Shown here piece after piece: positions 40,001-44,830 of a stretch of DNA of 64,000 nt. Numbering within the stretch: the first letter of the stretch is position 1; every line of letters begins with the position of its first letter. A program made the position numbers and the translations under genes. Below the pieces are notes generated by a model. It made no database searches. It was not told where the DNA came from and saw only the letters and a program-made list of their open reading frames with translations. The DNA comes from Pithys albifrons albifrons. Its lineage: Eukaryota > Chordata > Aves > Passeriformes > Thamnophilidae. The stretch covers positions 11,408,501-11,472,500 of the forward strand of contig NC_092474.1 of NCBI RefSeq assembly GCF_047495875.1, given 5' to 3'.

Positions 40001-43000
40001 ACACTGGGATTTTGCATATGCTGGAGCAATCCTGCTGCAAAGGCAAATTGTGGGATCAGCACCAGCCCTGCCCAGCCTGCCCGCACCACCCCGTCCCTCA
40101 CCCCCTCCTGCACAGTGAAACCTTGACAGACCCTGTGTGGGAAAAGGTTAATTGGAAAAGCCCCTTTCCCCATCACCTCGTTTTTTCCTTTCACTCTGCA
40201 AACTGGTCAATAATCCATTTACTTTGGCAGAGCCCTGCTCTGGGCACAAGGCTGTGTTGGGGGCTGGACTTCATAGTCCCCCCACCCCCAGCCCCAGCAG
40301 GACCAGGAGGGAAGGTATTAATGTACTCTTTTGTTCAGGATGAACCATGGGTTTAACAGAGCTTTAACCCCCCAAACCTCCTAGAGAGCTTGATGGGAAT
40401 TTAGATAGAAGAGGCTTTATTTCCAGAACCAGCAAGCAGGTGGTGCTGAGGGATGTGGCAAGGGCAGACCCAGCTGGAAAAGGAGGAAAAAATTCACCTT
40501 CTCTCCTGGGAACAACATCACTGCCCCACAAGGATGCAGGACTGAGCCCTTAGTCATGCCCAGGGCACCCAGCAGGGAAGGTCTTAAGCTAGGCCCACTT
40601 TGGGGGTTCCTGGCAGGACCTCTGTGCAGCAGCTGAGCCCCTTGGCACTCCATGAGGGCACAGGCTCAGACAGCAAAACTGATGAGGAGACGGGCAGCCC
40701 TGGCCTAGACACATGCCAGTGTCTTTGCTGCTGCGGGAAGCGCGGGGCTGGATCCAGGGCAGGGTGTTTTCAAGGGACCAGCTGTCAAGTGTGGGAGAAA
40801 ACAGGAATCCAGATGGTCATCTTAATTTTTCATTTGGCTAACTGGTCTCCCCATCTCCTCTCTGGTGCGCTCTGCTTGCTGGCACCACAGTCATTTGTTC
40901 TTAAATTAGCCGGGAGTATCGTCAGGGAAGAAAGGCCGATCCGAGCAGTGGTGCAGCGAAACCTCCAGGAAAAACAAACCCAGAGTGGAGCTGGGCACGG
41001 AGACCACTATGAAAGGAACTGCTGCAAGCCATGGGGGCTGCTCTCACCGTGGGGAGCAGGAGCCTGGCTCTCGATATTGCTGGAGTAAAAGCCTGGTGCC
41101 AGCTTGGGGACATCACTGCGTACCCCAATTGGGACCTGCTGCAAAGCCCCCGGGGATGTGAGATCTGGCATCTCCAAAGTGTGAACCTGCCCAGACAGCA
41201 GCCTCGGGCTCCTGGCAGAGCCCTGTGGGATGGGAGCTGAGCCCACAGCCCTGATGAGAGGAGCTGGGGACCGCAGTCTCCCTGTCTCCGCAGCCCTTGG
41301 CATCACCCTCCGAGCAGCAGAGCCCCTGTGCCACTGGGAACAGGAGGGAGCGCAGCACGTGCCCCGCAGCCGCCGGGAGAGCCCGCCGGGCTGACCCCGC
41401 TGGACACCTGTGGCGAGGGCAGCGGCACAGATGGCCACACCGCAGGGAATAGCCCCGGGCAGCGGCACACGCTGCGAGGAGACAAAAGGAGCTGGGCTCC
41501 ACAGACACGGGCACTTGGCAGCACCGTGGCCGGCTGTGTGAAGTACACCTCGGCTTGGGGACCCCGTCGTGCAGGGTCTGATGGTGCCGAGGTACAAACC
41601 ACAGCAAAGCTGAGCTGGCGGGTCCGTTTTGCCGCGTGCCGAGAGCACTGCATGGACAGTTCCCTTCCTGCAGAGCCAGTACTGCCAGCAGAACAGAGAG
41701 GTACACACGTTTGAGAACTTTTTAATGGAGCTGCAAACACCCCGAGCTGTGGTGCTCATCCTCACCGGGATGTCCATGCAATCTAAACTGCTGTTTAGAT
41801 ACGGACATCATTCCTGGCACCCAGGCTGGCTGTATTCCCCCAATACTCTAATTTTCTGCTGTATTACACCTCCAACTCCAAGATATTTAAGCAGCTTGGC
41901 TCACTCAGGCACCTTCAGGCAGGAGTGTGTGTGTGTGAGCCAGCACCCAGCCTGCCAATGGTCCCTTTGGACGCTGACTATACCGGATGCAAGGGATGGA
42001 GAAAGACACAGGGGTTCCTCTCCCTCACAAAGGCTGAAGTGCTGTAAGTGCTGCCCGTGTAAACAAGATTTGCTCTTCTCCTCTGGAAGCTTAAGCTGCG
42101 CCTTTCCCATTCTCCCACCCAGATTAACGGAACTCAGAGAGATTGAAAAAATTCATGCTCAGCAGCTGGGCTGCAGGGCCAGAAGTGACCCCCATCCCCT
42201 CCCCATTGCTGCTGTGGTTCATGGCTTCCACTAGCAGGGGAAGCATCCAAAACAGCTCACTCCCTATGAGCTTTACTCCTTAGCACAGGCTGAGCCCGTG
42301 ATACCCAGCCCACTGCAGACCAAGCCCCTCTCCTCTACAAACCCATCACTTCCATGTGGTTGTTCCCCACACCAGGTGGGCAGTGGCCAGCAGTGGAAAA
42401 ACAGAGCAAAGAGAGAGGAAAACCAGCAAAATCTTCCTTTCCTTATAAAAACAGTGCAAAGAGAATATTTTTAAAGAATGTTGAGACAGTCAGCAAAATA
42501 AAGCTGGTCTAAATTAGAGTATGCATGGTTGGGAGGAAGCCACATGGATCCTTTGCCCGTGTGACAGCCCAGAGGAGCAGCTCAGGGGGTACCTGCAGAC
42601 CCTGTGCCTTGTTTCATGGGTTTGCTCAGCCTCTGGCAAACATGGGGGGCAGCGGCTTCCCTGGAGCAGGAGGACAGGGCAGGCACCAGACGTGCAAAGC
42701 CAAGGCTGTTTGGCTGTGGGACCTGGGGGAGAGCAGCCCCAGAGCTGCTCCACTCCAAGGCAGTGACCAGACTCCTTGGGCTGCACATCCCTGGGGTGCA
42801 TCAGCCTGCCCTCTGTGACAAGGCAGGGTCCAGCTGGAGGGGGCTGTTTCCCTCCCCGGGCTTCACCTCCCCAAGGATCCCCTGGTGGGGGAGTGATGCA
42901 GAGACAAGACGGACCAGCAGGACACATACCCCAGGGCTCTGCACAGCAGGGATGGAGCTGGCCACACTTTCTGGCTGATGCCCCCCAACACTGCCCTCCC

Positions 43001-43437
43001 TCCACAGCCCACCTAGAACTTTCCAGACCCTCACCCTGCTCCCCTCGGTGGGATCAGCCAGCTCCCAAACTCCAAGCACCACCAAAGTTTCCCAAACCTG
43101 CTCTGCTCCAGAGCACAGCACCTGCCTGGGGAGAGGGCTCTGCCAGCCAGCATCCCCCTGCCCCAGGCATGCGGAGGGTCCCCGGATCGTCCAGCCACTA
43201 ACTAGGCGGGGAAGGGAGACCCTCCTGATGCTGGGGAGGGGGACTGGGCACCGAGGAGGACACGGGATGACCCAGAGCCCCCCATTCCATGCCCCGGCAC
43301 CCTTACCTGGACAGCGGCTTGCGGGCGGTGATACTGGCCACGATGATGCTCTCGGGTCGCGGCGTGGCCACGGCTTTGAAGGTGCCTCGCCAGAACTTCT
43401 CGAAGAGCTGCTTCTCGCCCTGCTGCACGCCGGCCAT
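739..43437 (-). CDS. SRRM4: SRRM4 (nSR100), neural Ser/Arg repetitive matrix protein 4; 13 joined coding exons
   Basis: SRRM4 is a nuclear, vertebrate, neural-specific SR-related splicing activator. It binds UGC-containing pyrimidine tracts next to weak acceptors and drives inclusion of neuronal microexons. Coding exons, 5' to 3' on the minus strand: 43307-43437, 23532-23675, 21105-21185, 20263-20334, 18674-18700, 17966-18016, 15262-15354, 14136-14298, 5506-5831, 3729-3941, 3363-3473, 1615-1761, 739-1033. They sum to 1854 nt (617 aa plus stop), close to the roughly 611 aa I recall for human SRRM4. All introns are GT-AG and phase is kept throughout. Order of domains: conserved N-terminal block (aa 1-43), basic Lys6 tracts (about aa 105-142), RS/His-rich region (152-220), Ser-rich acidic linker (255-363), RS blocks (385-471), eMIC region (about 494-535) and SR-dipeptide tail (535-617). 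The paralogue SRRM3 is excluded because its N terminus carries a cwf21-type domain not seen here. No frameshift or internal stop was found. Confidence 0.96.
781..850. repeat. Coding hexamer repeat of the SR tail
   Basis: Repeated 6-bp units (plus strand GGCTCC/GGCTGC) within exon 13, each encoding Arg-Ser. The repeat is translated, so its length sets the length of the SR tail. Confidence 0.8.
1034..1614 (-). other. SRRM4 intron 12
   Basis: 581-nt GT-AG intron joining the two halves of the eMIC domain. No repeats, conserved ORF or RNA gene recognised. Reading frames that run across it are continuations of the alternative frames of exon 13. Confidence 0.85.
1615..1761 (-). CDS. SRRM4: SRRM4 coding exon 12 (eMIC domain, first half)
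   Basis: 147 nt, phase 2 to phase 2, aa 471-520. A charged Arg/Glu helix-like stretch (ERERQRRRR) is followed by SYSPLRKRRRDSPSHLEARR and IT. This block is the first half of the eMIC domain, which in SRRM3 and SRRM4 is required to activate microexons. The acceptor is TGCCTTCCCCAG|GGAC and the donor is ATCACAAG|GTAAGG. It is close to identical to the mammalian sequence, so the functional core is intact. Confidence 0.97.
1762..3362 (-). other. SRRM4 intron 11
   Basis: 1.6-kb GT-AG intron between exons 11 and 12. Mostly unique sequence; no tandem repeat, transposon fragment or coding signal was recognised. Confidence 0.8.
3363..3473 (-). CDS. SRRM4: SRRM4 coding exon 11 (RS block)
   Basis: 111 nt, phase 2 to phase 2, aa 434-471. 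Encodes RSYSRSPSYSSKSCKKSPGS, then RRSPSYSRYSRSR, nearly identical to mammalian SRRM4 (SYSRSPSYSSKSGKRSP and RRSPSYSRYSPSR). The acceptor is TCCTGTCTCCAG|ATCT and the donor is GAGCAG|GTACAG. It is separated from exon 10 by the shortest intron of the gene (255 nt). Confidence 0.96.
3729..3941 (-). CDS. SRRM4: SRRM4 coding exon 10 (RS block)
   Basis: 213 nt, phase 2 to phase 2, aa 363-434. It starts GCLSLCLGSSEDKKRHS and continues SSPLRPCSRSESYTS, then KASPRYSRSRSCSSGKR. These align with mammalian GFQSPCLECAEVKK, SSPMKGCSRSSSYAS and RASPRYTQSRSTSSEKR. The acceptor is TTCACAG|AGGG and the donor is AAAGAG|GTAAGG. The first 20 residues are less conserved than the rest. Confidence 0.94.
3942..5505 (-). 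other. SRRM4 intron 9
   Basis: 1.56-kb GT-AG intron between exons 9 and 10. Nothing beyond ordinary unique sequence is seen. Its donor (AAG|GTCAGT) is one of the weaker ones in the gene. Confidence 0.8.
5506..5831 (-). CDS. SRRM4: SRRM4 coding exon 9 (Ser-rich linker)
   Basis: 326 nt, phase 0 in and phase 2 out, aa 255-363. It contains SADLFTKT, YDSGNDTSSPPSTQTSS, SDSGNSFT and LENLSP, all characteristic of SRRM4. The acceptor has a U-rich tract with a TGC (TTTTTTGCTTTCAG|ATC), resembling the motif SRRM4 itself binds. The donor is CCGAAG|GTCAGT. It is the longest coding exon, acidic and Ser/Thr-rich, unlike the RS-rich exons around it. Confidence 0.96.
5832..14135 (-). other. SRRM4 intron 8 (8.3 kb)
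   Basis: Second largest intron, between exons 8 and 9. The 3' end (about 5880-6780) is strikingly A/T-rich and low-complexity compared with the rest, including the purine tract at 5956-6035. The remainder (6780-14135) is ordinary unique sequence with no recognised gene or transposon. Reading frames in it lack splice sites or family signatures. Confidence 0.8.
5956..6035. repeat. Purine (GAAA-type) low-complexity tract
   Basis: Almost unbroken A/G on the plus strand, including a GAAA microsatellite around 5990-6008. On the transcribed strand it is a pyrimidine tract of about 75 nt ending in TTTCAG at 5954, about 120 nt upstream of the exon 9 acceptor. Confidence 0.85.
14136..14298 (-). CDS. 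SRRM4: SRRM4 coding exon 8
   Basis: 163 nt, enters at phase 2 and ends at phase 0, aa 200-254. Encodes RHRARSREEGRKVRRRRSRH, then SKITAKRSSSAEVQASQKAS and a tail ending SFLSPKEV. It aligns with mammalian RHRGRSPEEGQKSRRRHSRR and the LGYLSARGV end. The acceptor is TCTCCTGGAG|GCACAG and the donor is GAAGTA|GTAAGT. It is the first exon in the series that cannot be skipped alone without shifting frame. Confidence 0.94.
14299..15261 (-). other. SRRM4 intron 7
   Basis: 963-nt GT-AG intron between exons 7 and 8. No feature recognised in it. Confidence 0.8.
15262..15354 (-). CDS. SRRM4: SRRM4 coding exon 7 (His/Arg/Ser-rich)
   Basis: 93 nt, phase 2 to phase 2, aa 169-200. Encodes HSRGHTRKSHRHRRCHSRSE, then a Ser/Asp/His stretch. 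It aligns with SRSRPRKSHRHRHHRCPSRS of mammalian SRRM4. The acceptor is TGCTTCTTGAAG|CTCTCG and the donor is GAGCAG|GTAATG. The acceptor is weaker than most in this gene because an AAG replaces the usual CAG. Confidence 0.93.
15355..17965 (-). other. SRRM4 intron 6
   Basis: 2.6-kb GT-AG intron between exons 6 and 7. Unique sequence without recognised repeats. A 209-codon plus-strand frame at 16909-17538 has no recognisable domain and is taken as chance. Confidence 0.8.
17966..18016 (-). CDS. SRRM4: SRRM4 coding exon 6
   Basis: 51 nt, phase 2 to phase 2, aa 152-169. Encodes SSSSPKSKRKEERKHKKQ, matching SSSSPKSKRRDEKRHKKQ of mammalian SRRM4. The acceptor is TATTTAG|TTCTTC and the donor is AAACA|GTAAGTAG. 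It continues the basic, nuclear-type segment. Confidence 0.95.
18017..18673 (-). other. SRRM4 intron 5
   Basis: 657-nt GT-AG intron downstream of the 27-nt exon 5. No repeat or coding signal recognised. Confidence 0.8.
18674..18700 (-). CDS. SRRM4: SRRM4 coding exon 5 (27-nt microexon)
   Basis: 27 nt, phase 2 to phase 2, completing Arg and adding LSSKKRRH; the mammalian protein has SFSKKRRH at this place. The acceptor is GTGTCTTGCAG|GTTATC, with a TGC triplet embedded in it, and the donor is GCACAG|GTAAGAG. At 27 nt it falls within the usual size limit for microexons. Skipping would remove nine residues in frame. Confidence 0.92.
18701..20262 (-). other. SRRM4 intron 4
   Basis: 1.56-kb GT-AG intron upstream of the 27-nt exon 5. 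It ends in a short T/G-rich acceptor containing TGC just before AG. Otherwise unique sequence. Confidence 0.8.
20263..20334 (-). CDS. SRRM4: SRRM4 coding exon 4 (second Lys6 tract)
   Basis: 72 nt, phase 2 to phase 2, aa 119-143. Encodes SPSYSPSPVKKKKKKSSKKR followed by KRN, almost the same as mammalian SRRM4. The acceptor is TGCCTCCTCAG|GTCTCC and the donor is AAACAG|GTATTT. It resembles exon 3 in length class, phase and layout (SPSY, then Lys6-Ser, then a basic end), which suggests an old tandem exon duplication. Confidence 0.96.
20335..21104 (-). other. SRRM4 intron 3, mostly minisatellite
   Basis: 770-nt GT-AG intron, more than half of it made of the 79-bp minisatellite described separately. 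On the transcribed strand it is rich in runs of four or five G, which often act as intronic splicing enhancers and can form quadruplexes. Confidence 0.85.
20630..21104. repeat. 79-bp minisatellite carrying copies of the exon 3 donor
   Basis: Units of exactly 79 bp: the CATGGCCCCCTCACCTCC box recurs at ATG positions 20697, 20776, 20855, 20934, 21013 and 21092, the last being at the real exon 3 donor. Five units (20710-21104) are near-identical; older, decayed copies extend to about 20540. On the minus strand each unit contains GGAG|GTGAGG, with GT starting at 21025, 20946, 20867, 20788 and 20709. Four of the copies also share the exonic GAAGGAG; the one at 21025 has GAGGGAG. Confidence 0.95.
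21105..21185 (-). CDS. SRRM4: SRRM4 coding exon 3 (first Lys6 tract)
   Basis: 81 nt, phase 2 to phase 2, aa 92-119. Encodes SPSYDGERLPPARG, then KKKKKKSGRKKRRR, matching the RGKKKKKKSTRKKRRR block of mammalian SRRM4. It is probably a nuclear-localising and RNA-binding basic patch. The acceptor is CCTCCTCAG|CCCTTC and the donor is GAAGGAG|GTGAGG. This donor is the template of the 79-bp minisatellite that follows in intron 3. Confidence 0.95.
21330..21830. promoter_or_regulatory. AT-rich candidate non-coding element in intron 2
   Basis: A 500-bp AT-rich island in GC-richer surroundings with many TAAT/ATTA cores, an ATTTGCA half-octamer near 21525, and ATATGCAT near 21647. This composition is typical of conserved homeodomain/POU enhancers in developmental neural genes. 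There is no coding potential. The call rests only on composition and motif density; conservation was not tested. A short TA repeat lies at 21606-21620. Confidence 0.35.
21606..21620. repeat. TA dinucleotide microsatellite
   Basis: A short alternating AT run inside the AT-rich block of intron 2. Confidence 0.8.
23532..23675 (-). CDS. SRRM4: SRRM4 coding exon 2
   Basis: 144 nt, phase 2 to phase 2, aa 44-92. The acceptor is a good pyrimidine tract ending CTCTGGCAG|TGGG; the donor is CGCAG|GTAAGAG. The segment PAEDRRPEKL aligns with PAQDGPSEKL of mammalian SRRM4, which fixes the frame. The rest is diverged and ends in a basic His/Arg stretch (NHGHRRSR). This is one of the least conserved parts of the protein, so identification depends on that short motif plus phase and splice sites. 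Confidence 0.88.
28056..28115. repeat. Two-copy 36-bp-period direct repeat
   Basis: The 24-bp string beginning CTGGGAACTGGGAACATC occurs at 28056-28079 and again at 28092-28115. It is a simple local duplication in intron 1. Confidence 0.9.
32600..32900. promoter_or_regulatory. Candidate conserved non-coding element in intron 1
   Basis: Non-repetitive block with TTTAATTAATG, TTAATTATTTTTATAAAG, AATAATTAG and CAGTAATTGCAG motifs. An unusually long frame (plus strand, 32382-32888) is open across it but has no recognisable protein family, which suggests constrained non-coding sequence or chance. Function is inferred from texture only. Confidence 0.3.
38398..38431. repeat. GGA trinucleotide microsatellite
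   Basis: GGA/GAA repeat in intron 1, next to the CpG-rich segment. Confidence 0.85.
38480..38900. promoter_or_regulatory. CpG-rich segment in intron 1, 4.5 kb downstream of exon 1
   Basis: A local rise in CG dinucleotides and GC content, with TAAT cores at its edge (CTGCCTAATTAGCTC near 38520). It could be an internal CpG islet, an alternative promoter or an enhancer. No splice-ready coding exon was recognised on either strand. Confidence 0.3.
43307..43437 (-). CDS. SRRM4: SRRM4 coding exon 1 (start codon, conserved N-terminal block)
   Basis: Encodes aa 1-43 plus two bases of codon 44. It begins MAGVQQGEKQLFEKFWRGTF and ends in ITARKPLS, nearly identical to the mammalian SRRM4 N terminus. 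The ATG at 43437-43435 has a strong context (G at -3, G at +4) and is the only downstream-open ATG on this strand within the CpG island. The donor reads CCAG|GTAAGG, with the intron starting at 43306. The exon leaves phase 2. Its base composition is CpG-rich, as expected inside the promoter island. Confidence 0.97.
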
Positions 43438-43464
43438 GGCCCCGGGGCCCCGCGGGCCGGCCCC

Positions 43465-43485
43465 GCCGCTGTCCGCGGTGCTGAG
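43465..43485 (-). promoter_or_regulatory. RE1/NRSE element (REST binding site)
   Basis: Read on the minus strand, the left half is CTCAGCACC and the right half is CGGACAGCGGC, separated by a single G, which is canonical RE1 geometry. It matches the 21-bp consensus at 18 positions; the differences are at positions 1, 10 and 20, outside the critical core. REST silences neuronal genes in non-neural cells, and SRRM4 is a known REST target. The site lies between the uORF and the start codon, so it is probably within transcribed 5' UTR. Confidence 0.85.
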
Positions 43486-43486
43486 G

Positions 43487-43492
43487 CTACAT
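43487..43492 (-). promoter_or_regulatory. Start-stop upstream ORF (ATG-TAG)
   Basis: An ATG immediately followed by TAG, 49 nt upstream of the SRRM4 start codon, with G at -3. Such minimal uORFs are known to hold initiating/terminating ribosomes and lower translation of the main frame. It matters only if transcription starts upstream of 43492, which is likely from the island's extent but not shown. Confidence 0.6.
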
Positions 43493-43503
43493 CCCCCGCG
43501 CCG

Positions 43504-43640
43504 CCCGGCCCGGCCCGGCCCCGCTCGGCTCGGCTCGGCTCGGCTCGGCTCGGCTCGGCCCGGCTCGACCCGGCTCGGCTCGGCCTCACTCAGCTCAGCC
43601 TCACTCGGCTTGGCTTGGCTTGGCTTGGCTCAGCTCGGCC
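43504..43640. repeat. CTCGG/CTTGG pentanucleotide repeat in promoter or 5' UTR
   Basis: An imperfect 5-bp tandem repeat: a run of CGGCT units around 43521-43560, then mixed units, then TTGGC units near 43606-43630. On the gene's strand the units read GAGCC and AAGCC. It sits 70 to 200 bp upstream of the start codon, so length variation would change the 5' UTR or core promoter. Confidence 0.85.
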
Positions 43641-44082
43641 CGCAACCCGGCCCGCTGCGGGAAGTGCGGCCCCGGCCGCCCCCGCCTCCCGTTTTGTGCC
43701 GGCGGGGCGGGCAGAGGGGCCGTCCCCGCCGCCGTCCCCTCCCCGGCACCGCCCCCGCCGCAGCTGCGCCCGGAGCGGCGGAGCCGAGCCCGGCCCGGCC
43801 CGGAGGGGGGGCGGCCCCGGGGGGCACCCGCGGCCCCACGCGGGGAGGGTTCGCTCCCCCCGGCACGGGCCGCCTCTCTGCCCACCCACCAGTGGCTCGG
43901 GGGGGGCTCCCGCTCCCTCACAGCCCCCAGGACTGTCCTTGCGCCATCCCACCGTTACTTTCCCCAGCCCAGCAGCCACTGCCAGCTCGCTGCTGGATGG
44001 GGGTCACCCCTGCACTTTGCCCTTGGCGGGGCACAAACCCTGCAGGGCAGAGCAAGTCCGTGTCCCCCCACAGAGATTGCCT

Positions 44083-44202
44083 TCGTGTTTGCCCAGTCCC
44101 CACCAGACACAGGGCAAAAACGAGGGAGAGACTGGTGCCCCTTTGTGTTTGCCCAGTCCCAACCAAACACAGGGAGATAAAGAGGGAGAGCCTGGTGCCA
44201 CC
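44083..44202. repeat. 60-bp tandem duplication upstream of the promoter
   Basis: Two diverged copies (44083-44142 and 44143-44202) share GTGTTTGCCCAGTCCC, ACACAGGG and GAGGGAGAG...CTGGTGCC. It is located 200-300 bp upstream of the CpG island. Confidence 0.85.
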
Positions 44203-44449
44203 AGCTGAGGGAGAAAACATCCAGAGGCTGTGGAGACCTCTCTGGTCCATACTGGGATCCATATGGGAAAGGGACTTTGGAAAACAACCCCTTTTTTAGC
44301 TCCCTCTTCCCATCCCTTCATTTAACTGGGGTGGAATATGCTGCTCCTGGGCCCCAGCCATAGGGCTGTGTAGCAGCAGCGTGGGGAACCCCACAGCAGG
44401 TCCCAGCCAGCACAGAACACAATTCCTCACCTTTCAGGGCAGGATTTCA

Positions 44450-44830
44450 CCTGCCAGGACTGGGCGCATGGGAAGGGAAGAAGGGCTGGGGCGGTGCGAG
44501 TGCAGCGCCGCGATTTTCCTCAGCCCCTTCACTGAGTACAATAACAACGTCTTTAGGAGAAAACGCTTCTTCCACCAGATGCTTTGAAGCGCAAGTAAAA
44601 GCTGGTGACCTTGGATGAATGAGACTCTTTCTATTGTGCCTCAGAAACCCGCATGATACGTTTATGTAAGCGGCGGGGGGATAATGGAGACAGGAACAAT
44701 AGGCGGTGGGAGCCCAAGAAGGAAAATCACGGGGAAACTTAATCGTTTCTGTGCAATAAATACAAAATTAGCAGAAGGCTCGTTTTGGCAGTGTTTGCGA
44801 ACTCCTCCTTCCCTGCTCTGTTTTGCTTCG
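44450..44830. promoter_or_regulatory. Candidate proximal regulatory element upstream of SRRM4
   Basis: Unique sequence about 1-1.4 kb upstream of the start codon with CG dinucleotides interspersed with AT-rich motifs, including SOX-like ACAAT cores (ACAATAACAAC near 44539 and AACAATAGG near 44696). It looks unlike the surrounding CCCAGCC-rich sequence. Regulatory role is inferred. Confidence 0.3.

Larger units (their letters stand above)
23676..43306 (-). other. SRRM4 intron 1 (19.6 kb)
   Basis: Large first intron between the promoter-proximal exon and exon 2. No other gene was recognised. It holds several AT/TAAT-rich blocks (25250-25480, 25690-25870, 31910-32160, 32600-32900), a CpG-rich segment at 38480-38900, a GGA repeat at 38398-38431, and small duplications. 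Large first introns of neural genes often hold enhancers, but that role is only inferred here. Confidence 0.8.
43300..43920. promoter_or_regulatory. SRRM4: CpG island: SRRM4 promoter and 5' UTR
   Basis: A dense run of CG dinucleotides covering exon 1 and about 480 bp upstream, ending abruptly near 43920. No TATA box was seen, which fits a CpG-island promoter. The exact transcription start cannot be placed from sequence alone. The island contains an RE1 site, a start-stop uORF and a pentanucleotide repeat, listed separately. On the gene's strand there are only two ATGs between 43435 and about 43940: the uORF and the true start. Confidence 0.8.

Noticed and set aside
43048..44299. Plus-strand frames of 386 and 336 codons across the CpG island
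   Set aside because: Antisense to exon 1 and promoter; composition is Pro/Ala/Arg/Gly-rich from GC-rich sequence and pentanucleotide repeats. No domain or splice structure.
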